Shown: positions 41,101-56,600 of the stretch, piece after piece
Position numbering within the stretch: the stretch's first letter is position 1
How the letters are laid out: every line of letters begins with the position of its first letter
Source: Phoronis australis
Lineage: Eukaryota; Phoronida; Phoronidae
Reading direction: 5' to 3'
Assembly: GCA_002633005.1 (NCBI GenBank)
Contig: NMRA01000274.1
Coordinates: forward strand, 103,817 to 167,816
DNA: 64,000 nucleotides
Notes under the pieces: generated by a model
The model's database searches: none
What the model was told of the DNA's origin: nothing
What the model saw: only the letters and a program-made list of their open reading frames with translations
Program-made: the position numbers and the translations under genes

Positions 41101-42687
41101 TTTCAATTGAGGGAACAAGCAGAATTAATTAGTTCTAACACTAGCTCACAACTCTCAAAATCTACTTCCGTCAAGGAGACATGAGAATTAAACATTGACA
41201 CATTACAATCAAATCAGACCAATCTCGGGGGAAAAATATTGCCAAAATTGCCTTTTCCTTTTCACAGGATTCTAACACTGTTGAGAACGGCAGCAATTTT
41301 TCAAAATATTCCATGATGGTAACCAATGGTAACCAATGTACTAAACATAAAATGGTGAATACGCATGTCAAACCGTAATTTGAAATGAAAAAACAAATTA
41401 ACTTGAAATACTTTAAGTATTTAATACAATAATTTTCAGCACTTTGCCCATTTCCACAGAACATTAATGCAGCAAAAATGAACCCAGTGCTTTCAGTAAA
41501 CAAAACTTTCAAGGAAATCTACACCACAACCTATTACCGTGGCCCAAGGCCAATGTTAAACTTAAACTGGAGCTAGCCACAAGCAGCTGAAGAATTTCTA
41601 CTACAGGTCAACTGCATAAAGCCCAGTCATTAACAAAATGTTTGGAAAACTGTGTGAACAATGTCCAGGTACTCAGATCAAACAGCCTCACAGTGGATTG
41701 ATAAGGTGAAAACAATTCAGTCCACGCATTTGTTTCTCTACTGCCACAAAGACCAAGAATGTTCCCTGGAGTACTGGTTATTAATCACGGCCCATCACGA
41801 TGAGAGATACTTGAATGAAGACACAAAAACATGGATGAGAGATGCAGTCACCTGCGAGGTGAACATGTGAAGGTGTGAAACTATGCCCACCTCAATGTGA
41901 GCGGAAGTAGCGATTGTTTTGTGACACATTCCGCCGAGAACGGGGGTGTAAGTATAATGTTGTTACACCTCGCTTGGCTGCCCAGAGTAAATAAACACTC
42001 GGACAATGTGTGCTTGAACACAAAAAACAAATCGGGCGGTAAACCTTTTGAAAATTTGACTCGCTATAGAGAGATCCTATTATGAACGACTATTTTCACA
42101 AAACAAATGGCGGTTTGTTCTCAAAAAGAGAGTTTACACAAATCACAGAACCTAGTAGTTGAAATACGAATAACGGAAACAGTAAATATCAACAATTAAC
42201 ATGGAAATGTGATAAATCAGCGCTACAGACAAATACTTCAAACGCAAGCTGAAGATGTCCGTGGGCCCACTCACAATCTCACAAACACAGAGGGACATCA
42301 TCAACGTAATTCTAAACTTTAATATTCCATTTTAGTTTTGGCATTTTTCGCTTTTGGGACACGCAAGCATACAAGCGCCCATTGGATCTGCCTGGAAGAA
42401 AGATTTGCTTTTTTCCACATCTATTTACTTTGGTTTATAGGCAGAAATGTCAAATTTCGCAAAAAAGTCATGCAAATCATAAGTCACTTCTGTTTCAACG
42501 ACAGGTTGTTATGCATAAGTTAACCATCAATAAATCTCAAATAATTTTTGAAACCTTCCAATTTTTTCAATTGAAATAAGTTCCTACCAGAAATATAAAC
42601 GAATATAACGCATAAGACTTTGGAATAAGCAAGTCCAAACTAAAGAAAAATAGGAAAACAAAGCAAGGGAACAAATCACCACACGCA

Positions 42688-42729
<42 letters not shown>

Positions 42730-45700
42730 TGCACACAAAATCTCAAATAAGTCGCCCTAAGACTTCAAGACGTATAGGTGCTGATATAAAATTACCCAAG
42801 GACCGAAATTCAAAACAAACAGCAGTATCTCGACCAAACTCCACTACAGCCACGATAACGCACACACTGACACTTTGATTATGAATGAGGCAACACAAGT
42901 GCGTCATGTTATCAAGAAAAGTAGGGGGGAGATTTGTAATTCCCCACGACATGGACAAATATGGTTTAAAAAACACATGTTCATATGTTATTACTAACTC
43001 ACTTAAGGCTATTATCAAAAAATATTACAACCAGCACAGCTACTGAAAACTTCCCATTTCAAAACGCTGTACAGAGACATCACACTTTTACATAAGAGCA
43101 TTCTACCGCAAAAGTGTCACAGAACTGACAACATAAAGTGAGGGCAACACGGCGAACAACGACAGACAAGTGAACAAGTCACCACCACTCTTTTAAGAAC
43201 ACTTCTTCTCTTTTGCTTGATGATGTTTTCGTGTAAGAGTGAAATGTTTCGCCTGTTCGTATTGTGTTTTCAAAATATGAACTTTTCAGCAGCTTTGCTA
43301 GTTGTAAGATTTCTCATAACACTGTGGTCAAATACTAATGTAACCATAAAGGTTATAAGTAACTTTGAATAGCTATGGTAAAAACACTTAATAAATATTT
43401 TTTCTATATTTTGAAGGCCTACTTCAACACTGTGGAACTGGACAAACCAGGGCTTGGAAAAATAAATTGAAATACATAAAAGGCAATTTAAAACACATTT
43501 GCAGTAACGAAAATAGCACTTTGTATCCCGTTTCGGCGGCACGTAGAAAATCGCACTCAGGTGGTCAGGCCTAGCAGTAGCACTAGCAGCCAACGGCAAC
43601 GAGCGTGCATGCGGGATCAAACAAAAATCACTCACATCCCACGATTCAAATCCAATGAATAACCGGTTACGGTTGAATTTCCTTTCAGGAACCATCGTTA
43701 TTTCTAGTGTTTCAGCGTTTTCAATCGGTCCTCTGACTCAGACTTAGTCCAAGGCGACTCGGCCACGCACTCAGTAACTGTTCCTCTCTCGAAGTTTACA
43801 GAGCACAAACCTTGATTTGTGAAGACAATGACCATTTCTTTTATCTACTTTTTCCACAAAATATTGAGTCTACTCCACGCTCCACGCATTTTTGACCGCA
43901 GAATCGCACTATTTGTAACCGCAATTTTATACCAAATGCAGACGCCATTGATGAACCACGCTATCCCAGGCACAGGCACTTGAATTTATCTGTTGCTCGA
44001 TTGCCACTGACGTCACTCATTACTAAGAAAACATGTTTCTTATATATGGTTACAAGTCATCGGCAAAGTCGAGCGCCTGTGATCCGCAATTACAATTTTC
44101 GTTCCTCCGAAACATAAAGAGCAGTTTCCGCTTTTCGAGACGTCAGCAACGCCGCGGTGAGAAACCAAGTTACCGCAATAATTTTATGGCAAATCCGATT
44201 TTTCCGCGGAAATATAACAAAAATACGCGGATCGAATAAATGAAAAAAGCGGAAATCCGCGTTTCCGCGGACAAGTCCAATTCCTTGACAAACTTTCACA
44301 CACTGGAATACAGTGCAAACAACAGAAGCGATGATATGTAATTTCTCTATTACGGTAAAATCTAACCAATTACGAACAAAAATTATTACCAAGGGCTTTT
44401 ATCATAGTTATGAACCCTTATAACTTTTTATGCTATAGTCTGTTTGTAGCTACAGTGCAGAATTTGGATATGGCAAAGTAACATTCTGGTGCTCTGTGTC
44501 ATTTATGAAAAAAGAGAAAATAGAAATTAGCCTGTCCATAATCACTTAGTAAAAATTTTCCAATTTGGGACAGTGAAAAATCAACATTTTACTCAAGGTC
44601 AGAGCTTGTCCCAAATACTAGAAACAGCCAATATTGGCTGTCCCAAATTCAAAAATCACAAAGATTGAAAACACGGTGTCTGAAATTTGATTAACATGAA
44701 GAACGACATCACGCTCGTCTCTAACTACAGAATGAAGAAAATTCAATTTTTGTGAAAGTTGACATGTCAAATTCTACAGACTGTCCCAAATTAGCAAACT
44801 TTTACCATATTGTGTCCTAAATTGGTGATGCTCTACTCTTAATTATTTTTGCTGAGAAGTTAAGCAATACAAACCTCCACAATCACAATAATGTATCCTA
44901 AATTGATAATTTCTACCGTGACATGCATTTAGCCAAATCCGAAATGCGTTCAATTACCTTAATAAAGAACCGAGCCTCGTTAGTGAACCTGCTGGACTTT
45001 TATTTGAAGATTTTCACAAAACTATTTTATAACCAAAAGTATTTTTGTACTACGGGCAAATTGCGGCAAACTTCAACAAGATAAAAACTTCTTCACAGTG
45101 TACATGTGACTGTTATGCCTTTTAATTCACTTAAATGACGTCATCACAAGCATTACACAACTGAACATCATTCCAACACGATGGATCTCCTTCCTACAAC
45201 TGGACAAATGATACCATGAACATCAATTTAGAACACACACACACACAGAGGAACGCGAGGACCGATAAAAATTCAGACTTTCATTTTTATGTAGCCATTT
45301 ACGAAGAAAAATCACCACATAAATCTAGGCCAGAACCATCAAAAGTCACTGAGATCTCTATTGACTAAGTTAAACCTTCCCACAATGGATTTAACACCCC
45401 CAAGGAGAAAACTTTGCCAACCACAAATTGCTTAATGCTCGCTAATTGTCAAATTTCACGGGACTATATCAGCAGAGGAAGTGGTAACTTTTTGGACATC
45501 ATAAAAAGTTTACGCTGTAAAGAAGTTGCTCAGAATGGCATCAAGCCAAACGCACCAAGGCTTTAACTGCTGAAGCACAAAATGTCACGCTACGAGTTGA
45601 ACCACCACCTTTTCTGGGGCCAGTTAACGGTCATGCAAGCACTGAGAACAAAGCAACAAAAACCGAGCTTCATTTGACAACTGAACCTACAAGAGCACGT

Positions 45701-48700
45701 CAATTAAAAAGGCTATAGATTCTATTTCAGTTGCTGACAGTGCGAAAGTTTACTACTGGGCAAACTGATTGCCGTGCAAAACTGCCCCAGGCAGAACGAG
45801 CAAATATCAGTGCAGTTTGGTAACACGAAACTCGCCAAATAAGACCCAGTGTTGACAATCAGGTCAGGAGTTCACCAAGAGGGGTCGACAGAGACAGAGC
45901 TGGGTGCATTTCACATGCAGCCAGCAGACCTCACAGTTTTGTGTGAGGAAAGAGCCAGTTTTAATTATACAAAATAAACTGGGAGACACTCCATAGTCCC
46001 TACACTGGAGAGGTGTCACTGGGGACACACAAACAAAAGCTGCTCGATGGAGCATATGTAATATGACCTGACAAGCTACAAGATAGCCTTCAATAGCTGT
46101 GTTTACATAACAGTCATTGCAGTATAAAGACTGAGAAAAAGGCAGCAACTCCTGTACTTTTCTGAGCTGACTAATTTATCAACTGGCTATGATGTAATGT
46201 TTTTTCATATAATACCAGGTTGAACAAGTCACACAACCCAGCAGTCTGACAGCCAAGACAAACAGGTACTGAGCATGTGTACACACACTCCACCTGGTGG
46301 CAGCATAAAGAACTATTTAGTAAAGAGGATAATACTGTTGATGGTAACACTCAATTTTTGGCTGACCAGTAAAGTAAAAAAAAACTGTAAAAATGGGTAA
46401 TGTATCCTCACAAAATGTATATAATTAATTCATCAAATATACTTCAGAGTTCTAAGCAATATTGGTATTATTTGCACAAACCATTTTTTCTCAATAACCA
46501 GTTTTACTGGTGACGAGTGAATAAATTGCAAAGTCAGGTACGTAGCAGAGAGTACAAATGAATATTTCCAACTCTATAAAATTTTACTATTGCACAAAAG
46601 AGAACCCATGTTCTAATATCCCTTTTCAGAGGCTTTTCATTAAAGGTTTTAACAGGTCGTTGCAATATTCAACTTTCAGGCCAAGAAAGCCACACTGAAG
46701 TGCATAACAGGCATGTAACAATAACAACTGTGAAATAATTAACTCCAACATGAAATTGCAATAAAGGCAAAAATGTAGTTTAAGGGAAGGTATTAGAAAA
46801 TCTAGTTCTGGTCAAATTTGCGACCACAGACGGCAAAATGGATTTTGTTCAGCCACTAAACGATATTTTGATGGACAGGCTTCTCCAGCGGTAGTCATAG
46901 CCATTAGCGGAATAAGAGAAAAACACCTGTCCCCAAGTCCAACCACGATTTAATAGTCAACTGATCGATAACGGAATGTCAACATTAATATAGCTAGATG
47001 ATATTGACGCGTTGAACTCTGGCGTTTAAGACGAGTGTAATTTATGAAGGTGATATTAAAAAATTTTGTTGGAAAACCATTCTGGCTGAGAAGTCATGAA
47101 GATTGATACAAATCTGTGACGTATTTGTGAAGTCTCGAACTGTTTTCTTATCCATGTTCACAACTTTGAAGAGCAAACATTCAAGTGCAGTTAACAAGAC
47201 TTCAAAACAGAGATGACATGCTCACTTTGGAAAAAACGAAACCATTACACCTCAAGTGTTTACTGAAATTACTACTTGAAAATTTGTCAAATAATTGATG
47301 CGCTAAGATTGATGCGTGGTTTAACTAATTCAAGTTTTGTTTCTTCAAGTTCACAACATTTAATGATAAAATCTCAGGTCAGTCGTACGTCACATACACC
47401 CACACAAACATATACCTTCGAAAATTTAAACAAATTAACAGAATTTGAGTAAATTGCTTAAATAAACACAGGCGGTTAAAGCGAAATCAATAACAATTAT
47501 ATTTATCTCTTAACTGGAGTTCAGAAGTAGAAGTCACAGTCAGTTAATTTCAGGCAAATCTAAACAAAAACCATTGGCAAAATTGCCATTTTTCGTTCTT
47601 TAAAAAGTGCAAATACTTGTGTTGACAATTGAAGGTAAAGTGGCACATACATATTTTTTGATAAATTTGACAAAACAAGAGTTCATCTTTTCAACCAGAC
47701 ACATTGTCTTTTGAAGGGGTTAGAAATCACGAAAAACGCCTTCATGTAAATTGACTGTCATACACAAAATCATAGAAAAAATTATCCATTATGGAGCTTA
47801 GCATTACAAATGTGTTATGTAACTACAAGTCAAGCACACGGTGCAGGGACAACTGGATCAACAGGTCAAGTCACTGAACATTCATCTGATGAAGTCAAGA
47901 GTCACAGGTGTTGAACATATGTTGAACGTTCAATAGCGCCAGATGACAGAGACAATTCATCCTCACTGCATAATTATTGAGTGAGTGGGAAAGGATAGTC
48001 TTGAAAAGGGCAATGATTGGGTCTTGGCAGCAACCCAGGCAAGAGTAGATGAAAGAATCACATTTGAACTTAATCACATCATTGGCTCTGGGTGGGGAGT
48101 CCATTATTTAAGGCCTGTAAACATGCAGAATCAGACAATGTACTGAACACACAACATGGCCGACTACGAAATCAATACTATGAGAGTCTACTTAAGATTA
48201 CATAGGTCTCTAGAAATAGTAAAATTTGGCTTACTTCAGAACGTCATGTCTTAAAAGTCCTATTTTTGATAGTCACTCGTGCAAAAGTGTAACATTTTAA
48301 AACTAATTCAGCTTTCTAGAGAAAAGTGCAAAAAATAGTATGTTAAATTTGCATGTGAAAATGATATAATTCAGAAAATTGTAACCTCAACTAGGAGATT
48401 TTATCTTGAATATTTTTATCAAAATTAAATTTGGGCATGTCACGTGTACTATTGTTTTTCTAGGCATGTGCCTTTTTTGTTCAATTTTACTTAAAAGATA
48501 TGGATACGTCACCAATTAATGTCAGACTGGTATGTATAGTTTAAGATCGAACTATACATGCATTCTACTTTCACAAAATATATACTTATACAGACCTATT
48601 TTCTGTTTTCTAGACATTTGGCTAAATGAGTGCACTTGTCAGTAGGATCCCACAAAAACTTAGGTTATGCAGGACTCTACAAAAATGTGCAAATTTGGCA

Positions 48701-49684
48701 AACTTTGGAACATCATATTTCAATAATGGCTGACCACATTCATGAGGAACTTTCAGATACTATGTTTTACGCATTGTTTTCTAAAACCCTGATAGGAAAT
48801 ATTCAATGTTTCACTTTTGCATGCGGGACTATCGAAACTTAAGGCTTTTTTATTTTTATGAAAAAGGTTAAGTTTCATAAAACACAAACGAAATGACAAT
48901 TTACAAAACTATTACAGCTTTTTTGAAAATTCATCATGAACATTTTTTTATCAATCAAAATTGGTCACGTCGTTTAATAGTGTTGTTTTGCAATTGATGC
49001 TCCTTTATTTTTTGCTAGTTTTCACTAACAAGACATAGTCGCATTACCCAATAAAAGGCGAATTGGTATGAAATCAAAATCAAATTCTACAGGCTTTCCG
49101 CTATTAGAAAATATTCCCTCTATAGTTTTGCACATATTTGAGCTAAATACATAGACTTAGTCAATAGGGTCCACCCAAACTATAGAGTGTACTCCCAGAC
49201 AGCAGCATCATGGGACAGAAGTAAAGAAGTTCACTAATATGGAAACATGGAAAAGAACTTGGCTAGGAATCTGAACAGTTCAGCAGTAATAAAATACTTC
49301 AACTTTTTCATTATTTGTAGCATTCTTCAGTTATCATAACTATGCCCCAATCGCAACAATGGAAAGGGGCAATGGAAGCTACCATTTATGTCCGAAGTTG
49401 GTGACATTTTACTGCAGCAGTAGAACAGAGGCAGTAGAACAGTGTAGTAATGATAGCAGTTCCAGTGGCAGCTAGCAGCAACTAGCAGCAGCTAGCAATA
49501 GCTAGGAGCTAGTAGCAGCCTGCAGCAGCAGCACCAAAACCATCACCACCACCACCACCACCACCACCGCCACTACCACCATCATCACCACTAATACTGA
49601 TAGTTATAGTAATAACCAATTGCAGTAGCATTAGCCATAGCAGGATCAATAGTAGCAGTAGCAGTAGCAGCAGTAGTAATAGTA

Positions 49685-49730
<46 letters not shown>

Positions 49731-50494
49731 TAGTAACAGTTGTAGTAATACTTGTAGTAAGCAAAATCTGCCTAGACTGATAAAGAAGCAGACTGGGTTT
49801 ATTTCTGTACATGCAGCTGCACTGCAGCTTTAACACTGTCCAGATGGGTTGGTGGGAAGCCAGCTGAGACTCACAGCTGCCCCAACCAGTCAGTTGTAAG
49901 CTGCCCTACATTCTCCATCACAACCAGTGGAAGCTGCTGAGGACTGGCTGGTTGGCTGGCAGTAATCAGCTTATACCACACAGCAATATGAACATGTGTA
50001 AGTTTGGTGCTACATATATACACAGGGATAGGCCCAGCAGTTAAAGCAGCTTAACTCTATCCACTGTCACTTAGTCGGGCACTAGGTGCAGTGATGTCAG
50101 TAGNACACTTCAACTTTTTCATTATTTGTAGCATTCTTCAGTTATCATAACTATGCCCCAATCGCAACAATGGAAAGGGGCAATGGAAGCTACCATTTAT
50201 GTCCGAAGTTGGTGACATTTTACTGCAGCAGTAGAACAGAGGCAGTAGATCAGTGTAGTAATTATAGCAGTTCCAGTGGCAGCTAGCAGCAACTAGCAGC
50301 AGCTAGCAATAGCTAGGAGCTAGTAGCAGCCTGCAGCAGCAGCACCAAAACCATCACCACCACCACCACCACCACCACCGCCACTACCACCATCACCACC
50401 ACTAATACTGATAGTTATAGTAATAACCAATTGCAGTAGCATTAGCCATAGCAGGATCAATAGTAGCAGTATCAGTAGCAGCAGTAGTAATAGT

Positions 50495-50537
<43 letters not shown>

Positions 50538-50545
50538 ATAGTAGT

Positions 50546-50579
<34 letters not shown>

Positions 50580-50587
50580 ATAGTAGT

Positions 50588-50639
<52 letters not shown>

Positions 50640-53600
50640 ATAATAACAGTTGTAGTAATACTTGTAGTAAGCAAAATCTGCCTAGACTGATAAAGAAGCA
50701 GACTGGGTTTATTTCTGTACATGCAGCTGCACTGCAGCTTTAACACTGTCCAGATGGGTTGGTGGGAAGCCAGCTGAGACTCACAGCTGCCCCAACCAGT
50801 CAGTTGTAAGCTGCCCTACATTCTCCACCACAACCAGTGGAAGCTGCCGAGGACTGGCTGGTTGGCTGGCAGTAATCAGCTTATACCACACAGCAATATG
50901 AACATGTGTAAGTTTGGTGCTACATATATACACAGGGATAGGCCCAGCAGTTAAAGCAGCTTAACTCTATCCACTGTCACTTAGTCGGGCACTAGGTGCA
51001 GTGATGTCAGTAGCTAGCAAGGGGGTCAACTAGAGGAACTGCACACAGTGGAGGAGATAGAAATTTTCCACGGCACATCAGTTTGGCAATTATAAGCGAG
51101 TGAATATGCAGTTTTGTCAACCAGGGTAATGCTGTTTTTGATTGGGAATTAGTGGAAAATTTGTAAGAGAAAATACCAACAGGAGGATTGGCAAGAGTAT
51201 ATTAACAGAAAGAAACGGACGAAAACGAAATGGAAGAGTCAACGCCACCTATGCTAAGAAATCAACAGAAATGTCAAAATTTTGGATCTGTGCTCACAGC
51301 CTTCCTGCCAGAGATGCCACAAGGTGGACAACTGCAGACAGAAAACCATGTGTAACAAATTCAGTGCTACCACACGCAAAACAATGAAAATACCAGTTTA
51401 TTTAATACAAAACAGTTAACAATGCCAGTAATCATATAAACAATCCTTCTGCGCCATTTCTTAATCAGTAAAAACCTGGGAATAGGAACTTAATTAAATT
51501 AGTAAGATGACAGTAATGAACATAATTAGTATGATTGTAAACCAAGTGCAAAGTGACTTAAAGATAATTGGATAACTGCCAACAGCCAATCATAACACAG
51601 CGTAATGCGGCGAGGGGAAATCGCGGCTAATTAATCTTTGTTGGCAGCACTTAACATTTCAAAAACATTCGAGTAAATGCGACAGGGCAATACAGATAAA
51701 CTTCAAGTATTTTCATAGCCAAGTCAAACCTTCAACACGTGAGATTTGATCAGTACATTTCTTCACTGTTAACTAATAAAATCATTTTAGACGCTTCACT
51801 TGTTTTACACCAGTAAAAAAAAATTAATAAAGGAACCAACGCAGTCAGTCGCTGCCTTTTTCCATCCTTGACCTCAATGATATGCAAACCATGTTGAGGA
51901 GCTGCATTCAACAGTGTTTAGACTTTCAACGTCTCTAGAGTGTTTGTCAACACAAGTGAAGAGCTAAAAAGCCTATTTCCTGAGCGAGCAGTCCTAAACC
52001 CCGGCGACTTCCCCAAGCGTATAAGTCGAGCACCAATTAGAAGCGCTACGGTAAGCAGTGAAGGCTGCTTCATTTCAATGAGATGCGACCAAAACAATGA
52101 TGATTAGGCAGAGGTTATTTGCAAAGGCGATTAAGCAAATGACGCCGGCGGCTTGTTGAGATAGAGTTGGCAGTCAAATACTGAGGCGTTTACAACCTTG
52201 TTTGCCCATGACGCGAGAGTCATCGATCGCTTGTCAGCCAAATCAATTCCGGGAAGAATGTTAGAGAGCCGGATACTCATTGATTTCAGTTGGCCATTGA
52301 TTGCAACGTGTAGTCATTCAAGACCTGGTTGGTTCAACATTGAACCGAGCTAGGGGCATGATGAGCAGTGTGAGAACATGTGCAGACGGTGGGGCCACAA
52401 CTCTAACTGCGTTGTAGACACAGTGGTCGAATCAATTGTACAATGTTTAACTTTTTCACATCAGCCCATTGTCTATTTTCAATGGGAACTAACGCCAAAT
52501 GCAAACAGAGACTCCCCTGAGGCCATCTCCAAGAGAACGTCTAGAAAGCTACTTAATTCACTTTTTCCATTGTTTATTAAATAGCTGAAGCAATCAAAGC
52601 CTGACAAGAAATTCTAAGTGATAAAAGCAAGTCAACCAATCAAAAAGAGATGGGTAAAACTGAGGCATATTTACGTGGTTGTAAAAAGTTACGACTGAAG
52701 AAAATCGAAGAGGTCTTTGCTAAATAGTAACAAATAGAAAAATAGATCAATTAAACACAAAGTCATTGAAATTATCTTATTGATGTATCCCGAATCTTAT
52801 GTCTAAATTCTTAACAGTGCTAATCAAACGAAGTTGAAAAGAACTAGTGATAAGGTTTCCACTCCATCCAGGCTCAACATCATAGAAATCAGATTTGTAC
52901 ACTGTCAATTAGCGGCACTTTGTGATAAAAATTGATGACGTCCTTCCCGTATTGAGAAGAACACACAGTAGAGTACTGCCGGCCGCTCAAATTTGTGAGA
53001 AGGTTAGACTGGACAGGGAGAAGAGCCCTCCCACTAAATGATGGACAGATATTTTGTTATTGTAAATGATAAAACGCCATTGTTTTCAAGTAACTCAGTT
53101 CACAGGGGTAACATTGGCGTGTCCAATTTCATTCAGGCACACACAGGCAGCAAACCAAAGGCCGTAGATCGTGAACAGCTCCAGTTACTTGACCCAATTC
53201 TTTCAATGCCATTACCAAGACCAGACAATAATCCTACCAGGTGAATGCAGCTAAGACAGCCATCCTGAGAGGGCAAGGTTTTACTTTCCTGTTGATTTGT
53301 GGCTAGAATGTCCAATTTGATGGATTGTAAACTTAATTTCTTGTCATTAAAAACCAAAAATATTATAGAATTATTTCTAAGGCATCTGCAACTGAAGTAT
53401 GGAAATTCCACTCAAAATTTGTAATTTTGTCAACGAAGTCTAATTCGGTGAGTTTTCCGAAGTCACGAAAACCAGAGTCTCTAGAACTTACGACATGTCT
53501 CCACAAAAGAAAATCTATTATTTTTACGAGTGGCTAACATTTCCAAAGTAAGGAAATTTAAGAATGACACAAACTTAGAATCCAATCGTTGTTTTCAATA

Positions 53601-56600
53601 AAATAGAACCATTAATTGAAAAGTTTGCAAGATCGATGGCAACATCACATTTAAATAGACTAGTGCAGAACAAAAACACTCACCATCAAACATCATTGTC
53701 ATCATCGATACTGTTGTCATCACTGCCTTAAAAACATGTTACCAGTAGTGGCTTTGTAATTATAATAACTATCCACTGGCGAAACAGACGAGTTTGTATG
53801 CTAAATATGGGTGCTTAATCACAACTCTTGTCAATCTTTGTTCCGGGTGCGGGGAGCAATGTCCACATGCAAACTTAATATGCTGGTGCTGGCATAGGGG
53901 CAGGGTGTATTGAGTTAGTGAGCCAATGATCACTCAAGAGTTATCCATGAGGAAGGCGACCGCTTTTAACAACCCATCATGCGGTGAGTTGCACTGCAGC
54001 CTACTCCAAGTGCTGGGTAACGCATCAAAAACTGTGCCACCATATGTTTTCTGTGTTCAAGGCTAAGTGAACCTCAGTCATTGGACAGTGTGGTCATACT
54101 TCTCATGATATCCCGGATCCAACAGTTCACCAGTGAGAAGATTCCACAGAAAGTTGTTTAGAAGCCAAGCTGTCACACTTCTGAGGTTATAAATGTAAAC
54201 ACAAATTTACAACCATAAACCATTCTAAATAACATTCAGTTACCTAAGCCATTCCATTCATCACTTAAAATGAATGATTGGAAAATTTCGCAAATGCGTT
54301 ACAACTACACAACTGTTCTGAATAAAACCCCATCTAAAGATTTTTCATTTTTCAAAGCCTTTCCATTCTACAAAGCGATGACAGACAGTCCATAGTACAA
54401 GTGGACAACTGTTGACAACAATAGGCAACCGGTGATGCTTCTTTGAGAGATTAAAAAGGTAAAAAATCCCTTGTCGTGCTTCGAATTCAACTGGAGGAAA
54501 ATGGATACCCAAAAAAGGATGGTGAGTTCTTTGCAAACTTTTTAATCAAAGATCAACAATTAGCCTCTGCCCTCAGTCAGGGGAGTTGTTAATTTTCGTA
54601 GCCCTAATGGGCACTTAACTGCCTTTTATGATAGCTGTTACCGTAGGAAATGGTCTCTGATTTTTATATAATCTAAAACCAAAACAAATGCACAATCTAT
54701 GTTTATTTTAATGGTCTAGTGCTCTGATTAATGTTCCTTGTATGTATGAAGCCTTCATCAAGGCGAGACTACAGTGTGAAAATGCTGAAATTGTTTGTTA
54801 AAGGTATGAACACGGCTCATGTTTTAGATGTTTCACTTCTCGACAAGGTACTCAAAAAAATCCATAATTTTCACAAAGTAATAGATTTTCAACCCAAGAA
54901 AGGACAACTCAAAATACTGTTTTTGTGATATCACCTTGACCACCATGATCAAAAGAGATTCCAGCGATCCACTAATACCACTAGGGTAGTTTGATAGGAA
55001 GCCACATTTCCTTAGAAACACACTTTTGCCACATTCTACAAAAAACATGACGATGTGCGCCAATCAATAGAAATTTTTTGTAAAGTTCAAAACTTTACAC
55101 AGCATTAATTAAATAATATTCATTATTCAGTATCCATATAAACTGGTCGCATTGAATAACACTGAAACACTTGCCAGCACAAGATGAACAGTTGCCATCA
55201 GCAACAGTCCTAGTGATTTGGACTTCACTAGTTATCTACCAACTCAATGTTTCAAGAGTAAAATTCTATAAGTTATCTACATATTTTCAGAAACTCTAGA
55301 CTTTTCATAGATATCATTTAGCCTAAATTCAGACTAGGTGTTAAGATTACTCATAACCTCATGGCTCTTCACAACAGAAAATTCACTCGTGGAGAATTAC
55401 AAAATTCATATTCACGTTTGAAAGTCCATGTTCACCCTAGAGGGGAATCAGTGTGTTAAGTCTCAGAATAGAAGTACGGAACTGGTACCAAAAGCTCAAA
55501 ATATCCCTATTTGTTGAGGAAATCATTAATCTTCGGATACTTGAAACCTGTCGCGTGGGTTTTCGAACGCGGCCGGCGAGGCAAGTAAGCCAAACTCGCA
55601 GGTTGTGGAGAACACTGAGCCTTAAGTATAAAGTGAACATTCTCTTGTCTATGCTATTACAAGGAGCTGTAAAGAATCAAACATGCAAGGCCATCAATTA
55701 TGCCTGAGCCGTTTGATTATTCATGAATGGAGATTTGCTCAAAACAGTCAACTCACTCCAGAGACTTAGGGAGGGGGAGAGCTAACACATCCACAAATGG
55801 GGAGGGAGGACTACACCTCCACACATATACTGCAATTACAAACAACAAAACAAATGGTACTTTTACAAACGGCCGTCAATTATTCCGCATTAGCTACAGG
55901 ATCATCGAAGTGATTGGATTATCGAGGCTCAGAACCTCGGGGGGAAATGGCCCCCGAAGCTACTAAATCATGATAAGGTAGAATATCTCCGAGGCATTTC
56001 ACGCAAAAGTTTTGCCTATGGCTGTTATTACTGACTATACTTGAACTTCCGGGTAAATTGCAAGTTCACACATTTCCTAGATCCTAGAATTATGGTAATT
56101 TTCAACTTATTTAGTGCACAATAGGGGGACATGTAGAATTTTACTTACATTTCTGTAACAAAACTAAAGAACAAGAGATTTTAGCCTGTATCAGTTGCAT
56201 CATTTGTATAGTGTAGATGCAATGAAACATTTGGTCAAGTTTTCATTACTTGAAGTAGGTACGGTATATCATATTTCTCAAATATCGGGCATTGCCCACT
56301 GTATCAAGAAAATCTGAATATAAACTCAGCAGTTGATGTAATTGTTGAAAATAGCAACAGACACAATGTTTTCATGAGTGCCCATCCTGTGTAACATCGA
56401 GGTGAATGATAGTTCAAAAGTCGTTGATGGTAATTCTTGAATTTGGGAAGACCAACATTTATTATTTCTAAAATTTGGTACAAGCTCTGACACTAGCTCA
56501 AACTAGATAATTTTTTACGAAACCAGACTTCGAAAAATACAAAATAGAAAATAGAAAAAATGACAACTTTGGTCATTATTTTTGTGTGAAGTAAGACTTT

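Noticed and set aside
50320-50746. Long minus-strand open frames of poly-Leu or Ala/Thr
   Set aside because: They are translations of AGC/AAT microsatellites within a duplicated contig end, not genes.
51142-51387. Plus-strand open frame of 81 codons rich in Arg, Lys and Thr
   Set aside because: No recognised domain, no neighbouring exons and AT-rich intronic composition around it; possibly chance.
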